A stretch of 64,000 nucleotides of DNA, taken from contig NZ_CP152052.1 in the NCBI RefSeq assembly GCF_038637725.1, positions 1,595,501-1,659,500 of the forward strand. Reading direction: 5' to 3'. The translations under genes and the position numbers were made by a program. The DNA comes from Psychrobacillus sp. FSL H8-0483. GTDB taxonomy: Bacteria > Bacillota > Bacilli > Bacillales_A > Planococcaceae. Shown here in pieces: positions 20,720 to 30,272 of this stretch (positions within the stretch are counted from its first letter, which is position 1; every line of letters starts with the position of its first letter). The notes under the pieces were generated by a model. That model was not told the origin of the DNA and searched no databases. It saw only the letters and a program-made list of their open reading frames with translations.

Positions 20720-21850
20720 ATGCGAAAATTAAAAATAGGTATCACTTGTTATCCATCTGTGGGTGGATCAGGTGTCATTGCAACGGAGCTTGGCAAAATG
20801 CTAGCGGAAAGAGGTCATGAGATTCATTTTATTACTTCAAGTGTACCTTTCCGTTTAAATAAAATGTATCCAACCATAACGTTTCACCAAGTGGAAGTAA
20901 ACAACTATTCTGTTTTTCAGTATGCACCATATGATATTGCGCTTGCGAACAAAATGGCAGAAGTTATTGTAGATGAGCAGCTAGACGTGCTACATGTTCA
21001 TTATGCAATACCTCACGCCGTCTGTGCAATTCTTGCAAGAGATATGGCGAAATCTAATATTGGGATTGTCACAACGTTGCATGGCACAGATATTACAGTA
21101 CTTGGATATGATTCATCGCTGTCAGGTGCTATTCAATATGGTATTGAAAAATCGGATATTGTAACAGCTGTTTCCGATTCTTTAGTTAATCAAACGATGG
21201 AATTAATATCTCCTCATAAAGAAATAGAAACTGTTTATAATTTTGTCGATGAACGAGAATATAGAAAGAAGGACCCTGGTAACCTAAAAGAACTTTTTGG
21301 AATCAGTCCGGAAGAGAAAGTAGTAATTCATGTATCTAATTTTAGAAAAGTAAAGCATGTGCCAGATGTAGTAAAAAGTTTTGAACTAATCCGACAAGAG
21401 GTTCCAGCGAAATTGTTATTAGTTGGTGATGGACCAGAAAAGCATCCTGTCATGGAATATGTAAAAGGTACATCCATGGAAAAAGATGTTTTGTTTTTAG
21501 GTAAACAAGAAAATCTATCTGAACTTTATGCTATTTCCGATTTAATGTTACTTCTTTCAGAAAAAGAATCGTTTGGATTAGTTTTGTTAGAAGCAATGGC
21601 GTGTGAGGTACCTTGTATAGGTACAAATGTTGGCGGCATTCCAGAAGTTATCACTCATGGCGAGAATGGCTATTTAGTTGAACTAGGTGATATTGGAAAA
21701 GTTGCAGAATACGGTATTAAAATATTACAAGATCCTAGTTTACATAAGCAATTAAGGGAAAACTCTCTTGAGATTATGCAAGAGCGATTTAGTTCATCAA
21801 AAATTGTGGAACAATATATAGCAATGTACGAAAGAGTGGCGAGAAAATAA
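20720..21850 (+). CDS. bshA: L-malyl-N-acetylglucosaminyltransferase BshA (bacillithiol synthesis)
   Basis: This GT4 glycosyltransferase joins UDP-GlcNAc and L-malate in the first step of bacillithiol synthesis. The 376-residue protein starts [21 protein letters not shown]. It has the donor-binding region [12 protein letters not shown]-like and the E-x7-E motif [14 protein letters not shown] near the C terminus. The deacetylase gene bshB1, which normally lies just upstream, is not here. The organism should therefore use bacillithiol rather than glutathione, which matters for the GspS-like gene at 37908. Confidence 0.95.
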   Translation: MRKLKIGITCYPSVGGSGVIATELGKMLAERGHEIHFITSSVPFRLNKMYPTITFHQVEVNNYSVFQYAPYDIALANKMAEVIVDEQLDVLHVHYAIPHAVCAILARDMAKSNIGIVTTLHGTDITVLGYDSSLSGAIQYGIEKSDIVTAVSDSLVNQTMELISPHKEIETVYNFVDEREYRKKDPGNLKELFGISPEEKVVIHVSNFRKVKHVPDVVKSFELIRQEVPAKLLLVGDGPEKHPVMEYVKGTSMEKDVLFLGKQENLSELYAISDLMLLLSEKESFGLVLLEAMACEVPCIGTNVGGIPEVITHGENGYLVELGDIGKVAEYGIKILQDPSLHKQLRENSLEIMQERFSSSKIVEQYIAMYERVARK

Positions 21851-21851
21851 C

Positions 21852-23036
21852 ATGATGAGAAATCGGTGGCCAGATGCTTATAAAGTAATTGAAACGCTTG
21901 AAAATGCTGGCTTCGAAGCATTTGTTGTAGGAGGTGCGGTCCGCGATTTTGTACGAAAAATAAATGCAAATGACGTGGATATAACAACGAATGCAACACC
22001 GAGCGATGTCAAACAGTTATTTCATCATACGATAGATGTAGGAATTGAGCATGGAACAGTGTTGATTGTACTAGAGGAGACTATTGAGGTAACTACTTAT
22101 CGTTCAGAAGCGACCTACTCCGATTTTCGTAGACCCGATGAAGTTATATTTGTTCGATCTCTCCAAGAAGATTTACAACGGCGTGATTTTACGATGAATG
22201 CCATGGCGTTAACGAAATCAGATGAGGTAATCGATTATTTCAATGGTAGGGAAGATATTGAAAAGCAAATTATCCAAGCGGTAGGAGATCCAAAGCAACG
22301 ATTCTCCGAAGATGCATTAAGGATGCTTCGAGCTGTTCGTTTTTCAGCTCAGTTGAATTTTACATTACATACAAGTACTTTTGAGGCAATCCAAACACTC
22401 CATGCACTTATCTCCCATGTTTCGATGGAAAGAGTAAAAGTAGAGCTGGAGAAAATATGGGCTAGTAAACATGTAGCAAAAGGGATGGATTTATTTATTT
22501 CTACTAATTTAGCTAAAAACTTTCTTGGTGATTGGTCATCTTATCAAAAAAGCTGGGAGAATTTTTCTAGCTTTGGTAATCCAGCGAATGGATGGGCATA
22601 TTTTGTGCTCATGCAGCAACCTACGGAAGTAAATGCTATCCTTTCCTTTTATAGATGCTCTAATGCCGAAAAAACACATGTGAAAAATGTAGTGAAGGCG
22701 GTAGATCAACTACAAAAGGGAGATTGGACGCCTTATGACTTTTTTCAGTTTACGGAAGAAGTATTAGTAATTGCTTCAAGCTATGCAAAAGCTATTTGGA
22801 ATAAGGATGTTCCCTATACAGGGAAAGATATTCATCACATGAAAGCCTCCATTCCTATTTCGACTGTTAAAGATATTGTGGTAAGTGGTCATGATTTAAT
22901 GGAGTGGACAGGACGAAAAAGCGGTCCGTGGATTAGAGAAGTTCTTGAAAACGCAACACTCTCGATAGTAAATAACAAGTTAAAAAATGATAGAAAACAT
23001 ATAAAGGAATGGTTTTTTCATGAATATCCTAATTAA
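21852..23036 (+). CDS. cca: CCA-adding tRNA nucleotidyltransferase
   Basis: This class II nucleotidyltransferase adds the 3' CCA end to tRNAs. The 394-residue protein has the head-domain motif VGGAVRDFV, the catalytic aspartates in DVDITTNATP, the RRDFTMNAMA template motif and EDALRMLRAVRF. The length equals that of the Bacillus enzyme, so it should add all three nucleotides. It starts one base after bshA and overlaps birA by 17 bases. Confidence 0.96.
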   Translation: MMRNRWPDAYKVIETLENAGFEAFVVGGAVRDFVRKINANDVDITTNATPSDVKQLFHHTIDVGIEHGTVLIVLEETIEVTTYRSEATYSDFRRPDEVIFVRSLQEDLQRRDFTMNAMALTKSDEVIDYFNGREDIEKQIIQAVGDPKQRFSEDALRMLRAVRFSAQLNFTLHTSTFEAIQTLHALISHVSMERVKVELEKIWASKHVAKGMDLFISTNLAKNFLGDWSSYQKSWENFSSFGNPANGWAYFVLMQQPTEVNAILSFYRCSNAEKTHVKNVVKAVDQLQKGDWTPYDFFQFTEEVLVIASSYAKAIWNKDVPYTGKDIHHMKASIPISTVKDIVVSGHDLMEWTGRKSGPWIREVLENATLSIVNNKLKNDRKHIKEWFFHEYPN

Positions 23037-24000
23037 AGAAAAGATTCTTTCCCAATTACTAGGTGCACAGGGAATCCCAATTTCAGGTCAAAAGCTTGCT
23101 GACGAATTAAAAATTTCTCGCACCATGATTTGGAAGCATTTAAAAAGTATTGAGGATGACGGCTATGTTATAGAGGCTATCAAGAAAAAAGGATATGTCT
23201 TGAAATCAATCCCTGACATTGTCTCGCCTGAACGAATTACTCCCAATTTACAAACAGAGTATTTAGGAAGAAATATTGTCTATTATCCTGTTTGTGATTC
23301 GACTCAAAATATCGCAGCTTCCATAGCAAGGGAAGGTGCCCCTCATGGAACAGTTGTTATTACCGAGGAACAAACAGCTGGTAGAGGAAGACTAGAACGT
23401 AGTTGGGATTCGTCTGCAAATAAAGGGATTTGGATGAGTGTCATCATTCGTCCGGAAATAAGTCCACAATTTGCAGCACAATTTACACTGGTTTCTGCTG
23501 TAGCAATTGCACGTGCAATTGAAGATACGACCAAATGTTCACCAAATATCAAATGGCCAAATGACTTACTTATCAACGGGAAAAAAGTGACAGGAATTTT
23601 AACAGAACTGCAAGCTGATATGGACCGAGTCCAGTCAATTATTATCGGTATTGGCGTAAATGTAAATCAGGAGATCGATGCGTTTGAACAATCCATTCAA
23701 TCCATCGCTACTTCCATAAAAATAGAATCCGGTGATGAAATAGATCGTGTGGTTCTAGTAGCTAAAATTCTAGATTATCTGGAAAAGTATTCGAATATAT
23801 ATGTTGAAAATGGCTTTGAACCAATTAAAATACTTTGGGAAAGTTATAATTGCACGATAGGTAAACGTATTAGAGCAAACTTACTGCGGGAAACGTTAGA
23901 AGGCGTTGCAATTAGCATTACAAACGATGGAGTACTAGAGCTTCAACTGGATAATGGAGAAATTCGAGGTATTTATTCGGCAGATATTCATCTAATTTAA
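23020..24000 (+). CDS. birA: biotin ligase/biotin repressor BirA
   Basis: The bifunctional protein biotinylates carboxylases and represses biotin genes. The 326 residues hold an N-terminal winged helix (about 5-60; QKLADELKISRTMIWKHLK), a ligase core with the biotinyl-AMP loop GRGRLERSW and KWPNDLLINGKKVTGIL, and a C-terminal SH3-like domain. The winged helix suggests it is a DNA-binding group II BirA. The start lies inside the cca end. Confidence 0.95.
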   Translation: MNILIKEKILSQLLGAQGIPISGQKLADELKISRTMIWKHLKSIEDDGYVIEAIKKKGYVLKSIPDIVSPERITPNLQTEYLGRNIVYYPVCDSTQNIAASIAREGAPHGTVVITEEQTAGRGRLERSWDSSANKGIWMSVIIRPEISPQFAAQFTLVSAVAIARAIEDTTKCSPNIKWPNDLLINGKKVTGILTELQADMDRVQSIIIGIGVNVNQEIDAFEQSIQSIATSIKIESGDEIDRVVLVAKILDYLEKYSNIYVENGFEPIKILWESYNCTIGKRIRANLLRETLEGVAISITNDGVLELQLDNGEIRGIYSADIHLI

Positions 24001-24015
24001 TTATGAGAAGATAAT

Positions 24016-24045
24016 TTGGACGTAGACAATATTTTCTGTTATTCT
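24016..24045 (+). promoter_or_regulatory. likely sigma-A promoter of panBCD
   Basis: TTGGAC (24016-24021) and TATTCT (24040-24045) with an 18-base spacer lie just after birA. Transcription would start near 24052, giving a leader of about 185 bases. Confidence 0.45.
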
Positions 24046-24051
24046 GTATGC

Positions 24052-24200
24052 GTAGGGCAGTATCTGATTAGAACTGCACCTGTTGTAAATTGCAATTCAA
24101 TTGAATAGTCTGCCTTGATCTATGATTGACAGGGACGGAGAAAACCTACTAATTTACATTTTCTGCCCTTCTGTCCATAACTGGATTTGAAGGGCTTTAT
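24052..24200 (+). promoter_or_regulatory. structured panB leader with attenuator-like hairpin
   Basis: The leader contains GCAGT...ACTGC around ATCTGATTAG, then a second similar stem CCTTG...CAGGG around ATCTATGATTGA. It ends with GCCCTTC (24165-24171) paired with GAAGGGC (24189-24195) and a T-rich run. Two similar stem-loops followed by a terminator-like hairpin before a pantothenate operon suggest a cis-regulatory RNA. The known 'Pan' RNA motif is a possible identity, which I could not verify by model search. Confidence 0.45.
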
Positions 24201-24238
24201 ATTTGGTTTTCTCTTCACTTAATATGAGGAGGGATTTT

Positions 24239-25096
24239 TTGAAGACGACAAGTAATTTCTTGAACATGAAGAAGAACAACGAAAAGATTACGATGATCAC
24301 AGCGTATGATTTTCCAACAGCTAAGTTTGCAGAAGATGCAGAAATTGATATGGTGTTAGTGGGAGATTCAGTAGGAATGGTTGTACTTGGTTACGACTCT
24401 ACAGTACTTGTAACAATGGAGGATATGATTCATCACGGAAAAGCTGCTAGGAGAGGTGCACCAAACACCTTTTTAGTAGTAGATATGCCTTTTGGCACGT
24501 ACCACGGATCAGTTGATCAATCCCTTGCAAATGCTGTGAGAATCATGCAACAAACAGGCGCTCAATCGGTGAAACTTGAAGGTGCTGATGATGTGCTACC
24601 TCTCATTGAAAAGCTGACATCTGCTGGAATTCCAGTTGTTGCTCATCTTGGCTTGTTGCCACAATCTGCTGGTGTTCTTGGTGGTTATAAAGTCCAAGGT
24701 AAAACGGCAGAAGCTGCAGAAAAATTAATAGAAGATGCCAAAAAATGCGAACAAGCAGGTGCTTGTGCACTTGTATTAGAGTGTATACCCTATCAGCTTA
24801 CTGAAAAAATTTCCAAAGCCCTAACAATACCTACCATTGGTATTGGAGCAGGGGCTACTGCAGATGGTCAAGTATTAGTGTTCCACGACATGGTGAAATA
24901 CGGTACACATCATATTCCTAAATTTGTAAAAGAATTTGCAAACGTTGGTGTTCCAATTATTGATGGTATTAAACAGTATGTAGAAGAGGTAAAGAGTGGT
25001 TCCTTCCCAGCGCTTGAGCACTCCTTTACGATGAAGGAAGAGCAACTAAACCAATTGTACGGAGGCAATCATGCAAACAGTTCAAACAATCAATGA
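24239..25096 (+). CDS. panB: 3-methyl-2-oxobutanoate hydroxymethyltransferase
   Basis: The enzyme adds a hydroxymethyl group to alpha-ketoisovalerate to make ketopantoate. The 285-residue protein shows [26 protein letters not shown], the catalytic-region LVLECIP and [15 protein letters not shown]. The TTG at 24239 follows AGGAGGG at 24227-24233. The upstream ATG at 24203 would place the attenuator hairpin almost at the start codon. The end overlaps panC by 26 bases. Confidence 0.96.
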   Translation: MKTTSNFLNMKKNNEKITMITAYDFPTAKFAEDAEIDMVLVGDSVGMVVLGYDSTVLVTMEDMIHHGKAARRGAPNTFLVVDMPFGTYHGSVDQSLANAVRIMQQTGAQSVKLEGADDVLPLIEKLTSAGIPVVAHLGLLPQSAGVLGGYKVQGKTAEAAEKLIEDAKKCEQAGACALVLECIPYQLTEKISKALTIPTIGIGAGATADGQVLVFHDMVKYGTHHIPKFVKEFANVGVPIIDGIKQYVEEVKSGSFPALEHSFTMKEEQLNQLYGGNHANSSNNQ

Positions 25097-25916
25097 GTTA
25101 AAGCATATTATTGGAGTAAATAAAGAGAAAACAATTGGGTTTATTCCTACAATGGGATACTTACATGAAGGACATCAAGCATTATTAAATAAAGCTAGAG
25201 AAGAAAATGATTTCATTGTAGCAAGTGTTTTCGTCAATCCTGCCCAATTTGGACCAAATGAAGATTTAGATCGATATCCAAGAAATATAGAACATGATAC
25301 AAAACTAGCTACTGAAGCAGGAGTAGATGTACTTTTTGTTCCAACTCCAGAAGAAATGTATCCATTTGAAAGTGGTATTACGATCCAAGTAGGAGAACTT
25401 TCGACGAAATTATGTGGAGAAAGTAGACCAGGTCATTTTGATGGAGTTTTAAAAGTTATTACGAAGCTCTTCCACCTCGTTCAACCAACTAAAGCATATT
25501 TTGGGCAAAAGGACGCGCAGCAGCTAGCAATTATTGAAACATTTGTAAATGCATATAATTTTCCGGTACAGATTGTACGAGTTCCAACAGTTCGTGAAAC
25601 GGATGGACTTGCGAAAAGTTCTCGTAATGTCTTTTTAAGTGAACAAGAACGAGCGCAAGCGGTTCATTTATTCAAAGCTTTACAACTAGCTACAGAGACA
25701 TGGAAGAAATCAAAAAATGTAGACGAAGCAATTGCAAAAGGAAAAGCGCATATTGTAGAAAATACGTCTGGTAAAATAGACTATTTTGCAGTATTAACCT
25801 ACCCAACCTTGCAACCTGTTTCAGAACAAGCCGATCAACTTTTATTTGCAACAGCTGTATTTTTTGAAAAAGCTCGTTTAATAGATAATATTTTAGTAGA
25901 AACAAAGGAAGTGTGA
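25071..25916 (+). CDS. panC: pantothenate synthetase
   Basis: The ATP-dependent enzyme condenses pantoate and beta-alanine. The 281-residue protein has the nucleotidyl-transferase-fold motif [42 protein letters not shown] and the KSSRNVFLS signature. GGAGG lies 6 bases before the ATG, inside panB. The coding sequences overlap, showing tight coupling. Confidence 0.97.
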   Translation: MQTVQTINELKHIIGVNKEKTIGFIPTMGYLHEGHQALLNKAREENDFIVASVFVNPAQFGPNEDLDRYPRNIEHDTKLATEAGVDVLFVPTPEEMYPFESGITIQVGELSTKLCGESRPGHFDGVLKVITKLFHLVQPTKAYFGQKDAQQLAIIETFVNAYNFPVQIVRVPTVRETDGLAKSSRNVFLSEQERAQAVHLFKALQLATETWKKSKNVDEAIAKGKAHIVENTSGKIDYFAVLTYPTLQPVSEQADQLLFATAVFFEKARLIDNILVETKEV

Positions 25917-25920
25917 CGGA

Positions 25921-26304
25921 ATGTTAAGAATGATGTTAAACGCAAAGATTCATCGTGCAGTAGTCACGGAAGCGGATTTAAATTATGTAGGAAGTATTAC
26001 AATTGACCAAAATATTTTAGATGAAGTTGGTATGTTACCAAATGAAAAAGTGCATATTGTCAATAATAACAATGGTGCTCGTTTTGAAACCTATATTATT
26101 GCGGGAGAACGTGGCAGTGGCGTAATTTGTGTGAATGGTGCAGCAGCACGTCTTGTGCAACGTGGGGATATAGTTATTATATTATCGTATGCGTATGTAA
26201 TGAATGAAGAAGCGAAAACACATAAACCAATTGTTGCCATTATGAATCCGGACAACACAATAAATCAAATTATTCATTATGAACCGGAAGCAACTGTCAT
26301 GTAA
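25921..26304 (+). CDS. panD: aspartate 1-decarboxylase proenzyme
   Basis: The pyruvoyl enzyme makes beta-alanine for PanC. The 127-residue precursor has the self-cleavage site Gly24-Ser25 in NYVGSITID, and [18 protein letters not shown]. It lies four bases after panC. A terminator follows. Confidence 0.97.
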   Translation: MLRMMLNAKIHRAVVTEADLNYVGSITIDQNILDEVGMLPNEKVHIVNNNNGARFETYIIAGERGSGVICVNGAAARLVQRGDIVIILSYAYVMNEEAKTHKPIVAIMNPDNTINQIIHYEPEATVM

Positions 26305-26347
26305 GAACTTTTCTAAATGGGTTGTCCAATCAGCCCATAAATTGAAG

Positions 26348-26387
26348 CAGGTGTAGAAAAGCGAGTCTTTTTCTACACCTGTTTTTT
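26348..26387 (+). terminator. terminator of panBCD
   Basis: CAGGTGTAGAAAA pairs with TTTTCTACACCTG, a 13-bp perfect stem with a short loop, followed by TTTTTT. Confidence 0.92.
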
Positions 26388-26430
26388 GTATACTTTTAAT
26401 AAAAATACTATTTTTTGTTGGCAATTGAAT

Positions 26431-26640
26431 GTAGTGGAAGACGGCGACTCCAGCGGGAATAGCAAATGTTTTCTGCACCGAAAGCGAAGCGGCAGGTGCA
26501 TGAGCTGAAGGCCCCGCAGGAGCGAACAAAGGAACAAAGGCTAAGAACTCCACATCGTGTGGCAACGCCTTTGTGACCAACATCGTGTTGGCCTGAGGAA
26601 ACTGAAGCCATGCCCGCGGAAAGCGTCCGTCTGAAACGGG
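26431..26640. repeat. GC-rich intergenic repeat of the type common in Bacillales
   Basis: This stretch is distinctly richer in G and C than its surroundings. It contains GTAGTGGAAGACGGCGACTC, CCCCGCAGGAGCG and CATGCCCGCGGAAAGCGTCC, words I recognise from many copies of an intergenic repeat in Bacillaceae/Planococcaceae genomes. Internally it has nested hairpins (CCAACATCGTGTTGG; CACATCGTGTGG). No protein fits. The function is unknown, and copies elsewhere in this window are not evident. Confidence 0.6.
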
Positions 26641-26818
26641 GAAATCAATACATTGGAAAAGGGAGCATCTCCCAGTCATTATATGACTTTAAGGACAGCC
26701 CCTTTTCTATTTAGCATATTTTTCGTTTCTATTTAAGGAATGTGGTACAATTTTTTATAAAGATGCAAAAAAAGAGAGAATTACCAAGCTAATTATAATG
26801 ACTGTGAGTTGAAGAAAG

Positions 26819-29566
26819 ATGGAAAATCATAAATATGCAGTTGTCGATATTGAAACAACAGGCCATTCATCTTCCAATGGTGACCGTATTATTCAACTTG
26901 CAATAGTGTTTATTGAAAACAGCAAAATAGTGAATACTTTTTCTACATTTGTTAATCCAGAAAAGCCGATTCCATTTTTTATTCAAGATTTAACGAAAAT
27001 TAAAGACGTCGATGTGCAAAATGCTCCTCGATTTGAAGAAATCGGTCCAGAAATTTTGGATTTACTGCAAGATCATATTTTTGTTGCACATAATATTCAT
27101 TTTGATCTTTCGTTTCTACAGAAAGAATTAATACGAGTAGGGCTACCAAAGTTGATTTGCAAGAATATGGACACAGTTGAATTTGCAAAGCTAATGTTTC
27201 CAAATGTATATAGTTATAAACTGCAGGATATTGCTACAGAATTGCATATAGAATTACAATCCGCGCATCGTGCAGACGATGATGCGTTAGCTACTGCACA
27301 CTTATTGTTAAAATGCATTGATCAGCTTTTAAGTCTGCCTCTAAAAACGATAGAACTATTACATAAAAGATCTTTTCAGTTAAAGTCTAATTTGTCGATT
27401 CTATTCTTTGATGTCTTAACGAAAAAGAGAAAAGAAGTGGAGTCGAATGATTTTCCACTTTATCGAGGGATACCCATCAAAGTAATAGTAGAAAGCAATC
27501 TGTATCCATCGTCCATACCGTACCCTTCCACAAAAGAATTAAAAAAAGAATTATTTCAAAAAGGTTTTTCCCGATTTGAAGAAAGATATGGCCAGTTTGA
27601 ATTAATGGACGAAATTCATCATGCGCTAGAAAAACAAACAGAAATAGTTTGCGAAGCGGAAACCGGCATTGGGAAAACATTAGGCTATTTGCTACCAACT
27701 GCGATTTATGGGTTAGATCGTCAAAAACCTATTATTATTAGTACATATACAACCCATTTAATTGATCAGTTAGTGATAGAAGAAATTCCAAAATTAAATG
27801 AAATTTTAGGTACTGAAACGCGTGTAGCGAAATTAAAAGGGATGCACCATTATATTGATTTGTATCGCTTTTGGCAACATCTTCAGTTGGAAGATGAGTC
27901 CTATGACGAAACATTTACAGTTATGCAAATATTAGTATGGCTAACGATGACGGAGGAAGGGGACTTAACAGAATTAAACGTTTCTGGTGGAGGTCAATTA
28001 TTCGTCGATAAAATTAGAAGAACCGCACAGTCGAAGCTAAGGGAAGTTGGAGACTTTGACTTTTATAAACGAGCTGTTCGCAAAAGTGAAAAATGTGATA
28101 TTTTAGTAACAAATCATGCGATGGTTTTAGCGGACAAAGAAAGAGAAAATAAACTTTTATCGCACGGTTGTGCAGTTATAATTGATGAAGCTCACCAACT
28201 AATTCATGCAAGTATGTCTCGTAAAGAACGTATTTTTTCTTATACAAATTGGAAGTATGCATTAGGTCAGTTTGGTACGTTAGATACAGATCAATTACTA
28301 GGTAAACTTGTATTACTAAGAATACCATTAGCTTTGCAATTAAGACTGGAAAAGCAGTTTGTAGACGTTGTAAATACATTTGATCGAGCAGTTTCTTATA
28401 TTATTTCATCTATTCAACATTTAGGTGCTCATTCAAAAAGTACTAAACGAATGGTAGCGTTAGAAGGGTTGAATTTAGATCGTTCTATTTTCCGTTCAGT
28501 GGCCACGTCTATTCAAACGTATGTATTATCTGCTAAATCGATTATTGATTCTTACTCAAAAAATGCAGAAGAAGAACTAACACCTATTTTGTTAAACGAG
28601 TGGGAATATTGGTTAAGAGAGCTAGAGATTAAAGTTAGTGAATGGGATGAAATATTTTTGCAAGATGAGGCAGTAGAAGCGAAATGGTTAGAAATTGATA
28701 ATAGAAGTATACCTGGTAGCTTAACAATTATTAAAAGACCATTAAACTATCAGGATGATATAAAAGATGCAATGGAACCGTTAAGAGAGGCTGGAGCAGT
28801 CATTTGGACCTCTGGAACGCTAACGGTGCCATCAAATAAACATTTTATAACTGCTCAACTCGGATTAAGTCCTCAAATTCCGATACATCAGTTTAAAGCT
28901 GCGGCTAACTATTATAATGGAGCAGAACTTCTAATAGTGGAAGATATGCCCGACATTCAACATGTATCTCAGAATGATTATATTGAATCAGTAGCTGAGG
29001 CGATTGTACAGACAGTGCTTGTATCTGAAGGCAGATGCTTTGTTTTATTTACATCACAAGATATGCTTCGGAAAACAGTTGATTTAATTCAAGACACAAA
29101 TTTACTAGAAGATTATATGTTATTTGCACAAGGCATGACCTCAGGAAGTAGAATGCGCTTATTGAAATCATTTCAACGCTTTTCAAAATCGGTGCTTTTT
29201 GGGACGAATAGCTTTTGGGAAGGTGTGGATGTACCGGGAGATGCACTTTCGGTCATTATTATGGTTCGTTTACCATTTTCATCTCCAGACGACCCATTAT
29301 TTAAAAAGAGGGCAGAACTCTTAACAAAAAATGGACTAAATCCATTTTCAAATTATTCACTCCCAGAAGCGGTCCTCCGATTTAGACAAGGATTCGGTCG
29401 TTTAATACGCTCATCTACCGATAAAGGAGTTTTTATCGTATTAGATAGAAGAATTGAAACGAAGTCATATGGAAGTGACTTTTTACAGGCAATTCCTAAT
29501 ATTCCAGTAAAGAAAGTATCGTTAGAAAATATGGTTTTAGAGCTAGAAAATTGGTATACTAATTGA
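26819..29566 (+). CDS. dinG: exonuclease-helicase DinG
   Basis: This is a fusion of a DnaQ-like 3'-5' exonuclease with an XPD-like helicase. The 915 residues show the DEDDh exonuclease first (VVDIETTGHSS, Asp and Glu at about residues 9 and 11; HNIHFDLSFL; HRADDDALAT). The helicase then has Walker A ETGIGKTLGYLLP near residue 280, a DEAH box (DEAHQ) near 455, and motif VI QGFGRLIRS near the end. The 4Fe-4S cysteines of E. coli DinG are not apparent, as in other Gram-positive DinG. The next small genes ypmA and ypmB keep the B. subtilis order. Confidence 0.93.
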   Translation: MENHKYAVVDIETTGHSSSNGDRIIQLAIVFIENSKIVNTFSTFVNPEKPIPFFIQDLTKIKDVDVQNAPRFEEIGPEILDLLQDHIFVAHNIHFDLSFLQKELIRVGLPKLICKNMDTVEFAKLMFPNVYSYKLQDIATELHIELQSAHRADDDALATAHLLLKCIDQLLSLPLKTIELLHKRSFQLKSNLSILFFDVLTKKRKEVESNDFPLYRGIPIKVIVESNLYPSSIPYPSTKELKKELFQKGFSRFEERYGQFELMDEIHHALEKQTEIVCEAETGIGKTLGYLLPTAIYGLDRQKPIIISTYTTHLIDQLVIEEIPKLNEILGTETRVAKLKGMHHYIDLYRFWQHLQLEDESYDETFTVMQILVWLTMTEEGDLTELNVSGGGQLFVDKIRRTAQSKLREVGDFDFYKRAVRKSEKCDILVTNHAMVLADKERENKLLSHGCAVIIDEAHQLIHASMSRKERIFSYTNWKYALGQFGTLDTDQLLGKLVLLRIPLALQLRLEKQFVDVVNTFDRAVSYIISSIQHLGAHSKSTKRMVALEGLNLDRSIFRSVATSIQTYVLSAKSIIDSYSKNAEEELTPILLNEWEYWLRELEIKVSEWDEIFLQDEAVEAKWLEIDNRSIPGSLTIIKRPLNYQDDIKDAMEPLREAGAVIWTSGTLTVPSNKHFITAQLGLSPQIPIHQFKAAANYYNGAELLIVEDMPDIQHVSQNDYIESVAEAIVQTVLVSEGRCFVLFTSQDMLRKTVDLIQDTNLLEDYMLFAQGMTSGSRMRLLKSFQRFSKSVLFGTNSFWEGVDVPGDALSVIIMVRLPFSSPDDPLFKKRAELLTKNGLNPFSNYSLPEAVLRFRQGFGRLIRSSTDKGVFIVLDRRIETKSYGSDFLQAIPNIPVKKVSLENMVLELENWYTN

Positions 29567-29594
29567 GGATTAGTTTTAGAAAGCGGGTAGAAAT

Positions 29595-29765
29595 ATGGAA
29601 AACAAAATTGATGTGCTGTCAACCGTCACAGTCAATTACCAATCGGACTTGTATAAATTAGTTGACGTACTAAATCGAACATTAAAAGAGCGAGATTTAA
29701 TGTTCGGACTAGCACTTGATAAAGACGACCAAGAAAAAGCTGTTTTTACGATTTATAGGACTTAA
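29595..29765 (+). CDS. ypmA: small conserved protein YpmA
   Basis: A 56-residue protein of unknown function, MENKIDVLSTVTVNYQSDLY through FTIYRT. It sits between dinG and ypmB exactly as in B. subtilis. Its N-terminal part resembles DUF4264. An AAGCGGG precedes the ATG. It is too short for length-based gene calling but is a real gene by context and conservation. Confidence 0.8.
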   Translation: MENKIDVLSTVTVNYQSDLYKLVDVLNRTLKERDLMFGLALDKDDQEKAVFTIYRT

Positions 29766-29768
29766 CAA

Positions 29769-30257
29769 ATGGTACTTAAAAGATGGCTATTATTTCTTGT
29801 TGTTTTTGCTGTTAGTTTAACAGTTATTCTCAGTCTACTAATTTACTTTCAAGCAAAAGCACCGTTTAAAGATGCTAATAAATCAGCCGAAACCTATGTA
29901 ACCGAAAACAATTTATTAGCACAGGTAGAAGATGCTTATGTGTATAACAGTTCTTCTACATTCCACACCATCATTGGTAAGACGGCAAAGGGTGAGGAAA
30001 AAGCATTTTTCATTCCTGAAAAAGAAAACGATGATGCAATTATGGAAGTGAATTTACAAGATGGAATATCTAAAGAGCAAGCAATCCAACTAGCGATGGA
30101 AGATGAAACAAATAGTAAATTATTGCATGCAAAACTTGGTGTAGAAGAAGTAGGGCCAGTTTGGGAAATAACGTATGTCAATGAAACAAACAAACTTAAT
30201 TACGTCTATCTATTATTTGATAATGGAGATTGGTGGAAGCGAATTTCAAACTTATAA
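29769..30257 (+). CDS. ypmB: membrane-anchored DUF5590/PepSY-like protein YpmB
   Basis: The 162-residue protein has one N-terminal membrane anchor (WLLFLVVFAVSLTVILSLL, about 6-24) and a small extracytoplasmic part with a PepSY-like end (KEQAIQLAMED, then GPVWEITYV). The role is unknown. It follows ypmA by 3 bases. In B. subtilis aspB comes next; here asnS follows directly, 15 bases later. Confidence 0.85.
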   Translation: MVLKRWLLFLVVFAVSLTVILSLLIYFQAKAPFKDANKSAETYVTENNLLAQVEDAYVYNSSSTFHTIIGKTAKGEEKAFFIPEKENDDAIMEVNLQDGISKEQAIQLAMEDETNSKLLHAKLGVEEVGPVWEITYVNETNKLNYVYLLFDNGDWWKRISNL

Positions 30258-30272
30258 ACCTAGGAGGATAAC

